DNA of 64,000 nt from positions 310,001-374,000 of the forward strand of contig NZ_MSCW01000007.1 in the NCBI RefSeq assembly GCF_001981305.1. The letters run 5' to 3'. This stretch comes from Marinobacter lutaoensis. Lineage in GTDB: Bacteria; Pseudomonadota; Gammaproteobacteria; Pseudomonadales; Oleiphilaceae. Below the pieces are notes generated by a model. The model was not told where the DNA came from. It did no database searches and was given only the letters and a program-made list of their open reading frames with translations. This document shows, piece after piece, positions 61,165-64,000 of this stretch (positions are counted from its first letter, which is position 1; the number at the start of each line of letters is the position of its first letter). The translations under genes and the position numbers were made by a program.

Positions 61165-63909
61165 ATGACCATACGCCGGTTTTCCTCCCGCACCCATCGG
61201 CTGGATCGCTCATTTCTGCTGGAGCACCTCAAGGGCGCACGCAGCTATAAACGCATCGCGGGCTATTTCACCAGCTCACTGTTTGAAGTCGCCAATGAGC
61301 TATTGGAATCGATCCCTGAGGTCAAGATTGTCTGCAACGTGGATATCCATCCGGACGACCTCAAAGTCGCCCAGTTGCGCGAATCTAAGATGATTGGCCG
61401 CTGGAACGAACAGGGGCTGGAGGCTGAAGCGCTGCTCAACCGTGAACGCTATCGCCGCCTGGATGCCTTCCTGGTGCAGCATGGCCAAGCGGTGCGTGTG
61501 GCGCCGGATAGCATCTGCGGTTTTCTGCACGGCAAGGCTGGCGTCATCGAACTGGCTGATGGACGCAAGCTTGGCTTTATCGGTTCGATGAACGAAACCC
61601 GTAGCGGGTGGCAACGCCACTACGAAATTCTTTGGGAGGATGAATCAGCCGAAGGGGTGGCGTGGATCGAAGAGGAGTTTGACTTCCTTTGGAATGCCGC
61701 CCGACCACTACCTGAGGCCGTGATACGCGAAGTGCGCAGGCGCGGCTATCGCCGGGAAGTGGTGTTTGACGAGATAGACGATGACGAGGATTTGGCACCG
61801 GCGGCGCTGGTGGAATCACCTCTTTACCGGGAAGGCCTGTCCCTTCAGCCCTGGCAGCAAGGGTTTGTCACGGAATGCCTGCGTCATTACCGTAACCACG
61901 GCATTGTAAGACTGTTACTGGCGGATGAAGTGGGGCTTGGCAAGACACTTTCTCTGGGTACGGCCGCTCTGGCGTTGTGCCTTCTCAGCGACAAGGAACA
62001 GAAAGCGCGCCGGCCGGTAGTGATCTTCGCTCCGGCGACGCTCTGTGAGCAGTGGCAGACGGAGATGATTGATAAACTCGGCATCCCCTGTGCCCGTTGG
62101 GATACCCAAAAGAAAGTCTGGCTGGACTATGATGGCCGCACAATATCCGCCGCAGGCCGCGAGCAAATCGCCAAGTGCCCGTTGCGCATTGGGATTGTCT
62201 CCACTGGTTTAATGATGCGCGACTCGCTGGAAAAACAACATTTGCTGGGTTTGCGTTACGGACTGGTCATTCTCGACGAGGCCCATAAGGCCCGCAGCCG
62301 CCAGGGATTTGGTCGCGACGCGGGCACTCCCAACGAGCTGCTTGCGTTTATGCGAGAGATCTCCGCAAGGGCAGATCACGTTTTGTTGGGGACGGCTACA
62401 CCGATCCAGACCCGACCAGAAGACCTATGGGACCTGATGGGCATTCTCCATCAAGGCAAGGGGCAGTTCGTTCTGGGCAACGATTTCGCCAAATGGCATC
62501 GCCCGCGGGAGGTGCTACCCATACTGGCTGGAGAGCAAGAAGTTGTTGAACCCTCGTTTGCCTGGGAACTCCTCCGTTCACCACTCCCGGTTGTGGACTC
62601 AACACAAGAGCCGCGGGCGCGGCGCTTATACAGTGCCATCCGCCAGGATCTTGGCCTCACAAACGAGGATTGGCAGACAGCAAAGCCATTCACGGATTTG
62701 ACCGAAGAAACACGCGAAATACTGGAAGATGAACTCCACCGCGAGATGGCCGGTGCGAGCTTTTTTCAACGGGAAAACCCGTTTGTGCGCCATATTGTGC
62801 TGCGGAAACGGACAACACTGGAAGATGCCGGTTTACTAACCAAAGTGGGTGTGGATGTTCATCCGGATTCCAGCCTGGCCAAGGAAATTCATCTGTTCAA
62901 CGCCTTGTTCGAAGGTAAGGCGCTGCGTACCAGCGAGGACTTCCGACAGGCCTATATCGAGGCGCGCAATTTCGGCAAGGCCTTGGCGAAGCGCGGTAAA
63001 GGTGGCGGCTTCATGAAGAACCTGATGGAACAGCGTATTTGCTCCAGTATCGCCGCTGGGCTCAGTACTGCACGCATGCTATTGGAAGGTCGCACCGTAC
63101 ATGAAGAGGAAGACGAGCAAGAAGTAGACCTGACCTTGGAAACGGGGGAGGAGCGCACGGTGCTGCAGCGCCTGATCGATCGCTTGGAGCGTATTGAAAA
63201 AGACCCCAAGCTCAGCGCTGTGATTCATTACCTGGAGCGCGAAAAGTGGCTCGACCACGGCGTCATCATCTTCAGCCAGTACTACGACACCGCCAAGTGG
63301 GTCGCCGACGCACTCGCGGACCGTTACCCGGATGAAGCCATCGGCTTATATGCCGGTGCTGGACGCAGCCGCCTCTATCAAAAAGGTGACAGCGTCTTCA
63401 GCGAACGCGAAATATTGAAGAAGATGGTTGCGGAGCATGAGATCCGAATCATGGTAGCTACGGATGCCGCCTGTGAAGGCCTCAACCTACAAACACTGGG
63501 AACGCTGATTAACATCGACCTGCCATGGAACCCCACCCGCCTGGAACAACGCATTGGTCGCATCAAGCGTTTTGGCCAAGTGCGCGAGAAAGTCGATATG
63601 CTCAATCTTGTCAACGAACAAACCGTAGACGAGACGGTATATGAACGGCTTTCGGAACGAATGCGTGATCGCTACAACTTATTTGGCTCACTGCCGGATA
63701 CCATAAAGGACGAATGGATTGATGACATCGAAACCCTGGGCGAGAAGATGGATGAATATATCAACGCTCAGAAAGAAGCAACCGGATTTGACCTCCGCTA
63801 CACCACGACCATGCAGCCCTCTGAAAAGGACTGGAGGGATTGTTCTGATGTTCTGTCACGAAGGGATTTTGCGCAATTGATGAGCACTGGGTGGGGAGCA
63901 AGCCGCTAA
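61165..63909 (+). CDS. PLD-domain/SNF2 helicase fusion, anti-phage-associated
   Basis: 914 residues. The N-terminal part (1-190) is phospholipase D/HKD-like: FLHGKAGVIELADG (H122, K124) followed by LGFIGSMNET (G140, S141, N143), the GSxN typical of HKD nucleases; only one motif copy, so a dimer may build the site. Then an SNF2-type superfamily 2 helicase: motif I ADEVGLGKT (253-261), motif II DEAH (371-374), motif III GTATPIQ, and C-terminal motifs V and VI in VATDAACEGLNLQ and RLEQRIGRIKRFGQ. Likely a DNA-translocating nuclease, the effector of the system. 23 bases after the methylase. The last island gene fully inside the window. Confidence 0.9.
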   Translation: MTIRRFSSRTHRLDRSFLLEHLKGARSYKRIAGYFTSSLFEVANELLESIPEVKIVCNVDIHPDDLKVAQLRESKMIGRWNEQGLEAEALLNRERYRRLDAFLVQHGQAVRVAPDSICGFLHGKAGVIELADGRKLGFIGSMNETRSGWQRHYEILWEDESAEGVAWIEEEFDFLWNAARPLPEAVIREVRRRGYRREVVFDEIDDDEDLAPAALVESPLYREGLSLQPWQQGFVTECLRHYRNHGIVRLLLADEVGLGKTLSLGTAALALCLLSDKEQKARRPVVIFAPATLCEQWQTEMIDKLGIPCARWDTQKKVWLDYDGRTISAAGREQIAKCPLRIGIVSTGLMMRDSLEKQHLLGLRYGLVILDEAHKARSRQGFGRDAGTPNELLAFMREISARADHVLLGTATPIQTRPEDLWDLMGILHQGKGQFVLGNDFAKWHRPREVLPILAGEQEVVEPSFAWELLRSPLPVVDSTQEPRARRLYSAIRQDLGLTNEDWQTAKPFTDLTEETREILEDELHREMAGASFFQRENPFVRHIVLRKRTTLEDAGLLTKVGVDVHPDSSLAKEIHLFNALFEGKALRTSEDFRQAYIEARNFGKALAKRGKGGGFMKNLMEQRICSSIAAGLSTARMLLEGRTVHEEEDEQEVDLTLETGEERTVLQRLIDRLERIEKDPKLSAVIHYLEREKWLDHGVIIFSQYYDTAKWVADALADRYPDEAIGLYAGAGRSRLYQKGDSVFSEREILKKMVAEHEIRIMVATDAACEGLNLQTLGTLINIDLPWNPTRLEQRIGRIKRFGQVREKVDMLNLVNEQTVDETVYERLSERMRDRYNLFGSLPDTIKDEWIDDIETLGEKMDEYINAQKEATGFDLRYTTTMQPSEKDWRDCSDVLSRRDFAQLMSTGWGASR

Positions 63910-63930
63910 ACGTCCGAGGAGGCTCATCGG

Positions 63931-64000
63931 CTATATTTCCGTACTGACTTCAACGGCAGTCTCAACCAGGCTCTCGACAACAGAATATATATCGATACTC
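63931..64000 (-). CDS. Possible C-terminus of a leftward gene (very short fragment)
   Basis: On the minus strand one frame stays open from the right edge for 22 codons to a TAG, reading SIDIYSVVESLV then ETAVEVSTEI. The other two minus frames are closed. The composition looks protein-like, but the fragment is too short to judge. If real, the next gene converges on the helicase gene 21 bases away. Confidence 0.25.
   Translation of the reverse strand, partial: SIDIYSVVESLVETAVEVSTEI

Overview
The window is high-GC gammaproteobacterial chromosome. The gene order from pnp to smpB (pnp-rpsO-truB-rbfA-infB-nusA-rimP-tRNA-Leu-secG-tpiA-glmM-folP-ftsH-rlmE / yhbY / greA-carB-carA-dapB-dnaJ-dnaK-grpE / recN / fur / bamE / rnfH-ratA / smpB) is, from memory, the order seen in Pseudomonas-like genomes. 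The wax ester synthase/DGAT-type acyltransferase, the aceE-aceF arrangement and a Fur with a single cysteine in its HHDHMVC region suggest a marine member of the Marinobacter group. That assignment is inference; no 16S gene is present.

Layout. 1-5.7 kb: pyruvate dehydrogenase aceF (cut by the left edge) and aceE, then a divergent lysine 2,3-aminomutase-type radical SAM gene. 5.7-11.1 kb: a CnoX/YbbN thioredoxin-TPR chaperone, a Lon-type protease behind a sigma32-like promoter, a MarR regulator and a membrane-anchored TPR protein. 11.2-16.2 kb: a complete branched-chain amino acid ABC importer, livJHMGF. 16.4-19.7 kb: three envelope genes (DUF3015, DUF4105/Lnb-type, lipoprotein alpha/beta hydrolase). 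19.8-30.2 kb: the RNA-decay/translation operon, tRNA-Leu(GAG), secG and tpiA. 30.2-49.2 kb: cell wall, folate, FtsH, carbamoyl phosphate, lysine and chaperone genes, then recN, fur, bamE, rnfH and ratA. 49.2-53.5 kb: a sodium-coupled transporter, smpB, the WS/DGAT gene and ssrA (tmRNA).

From the 3' end of ssrA the character changes. The spacer after the ssrA terminator holds no convincing gene, and base composition falls visibly. Then comes a tightly packed cassette, all on the plus strand: a 65-residue ribbon-helix-helix protein, a DUF499 P-loop ATPase (1041 aa), a DUF3780 protein (206 aa), a DUF1156 DNA methyltransferase (1009 aa) and a protein joining a PLD/HKD nuclease-like domain to an SNF2 helicase (914 aa). 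I read this as an ssrA-integrated anti-phage island carrying a methylase-ATPase-helicase/nuclease system whose logic resembles DISARM but with different proteins. It probably continues past the right edge. The individual families have, as I recall, been linked to phage defence, but I do not know a settled mechanism. It is the most interesting part of the window.

Signals read directly include tandem LexA boxes before recN, a near-consensus sigma32 promoter before grpE, a promoter followed by two intrinsic terminators before rimP-nusA-infB, long hairpins in the pnp leader, a hairpin that can mask the ratA ribosome binding site, and a direct-repeat operator candidate on the promoter of the defence cassette. 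Several translation genes (pnp, rimP, truB, rlmE, probably carA) appear to start at GTG or TTG.
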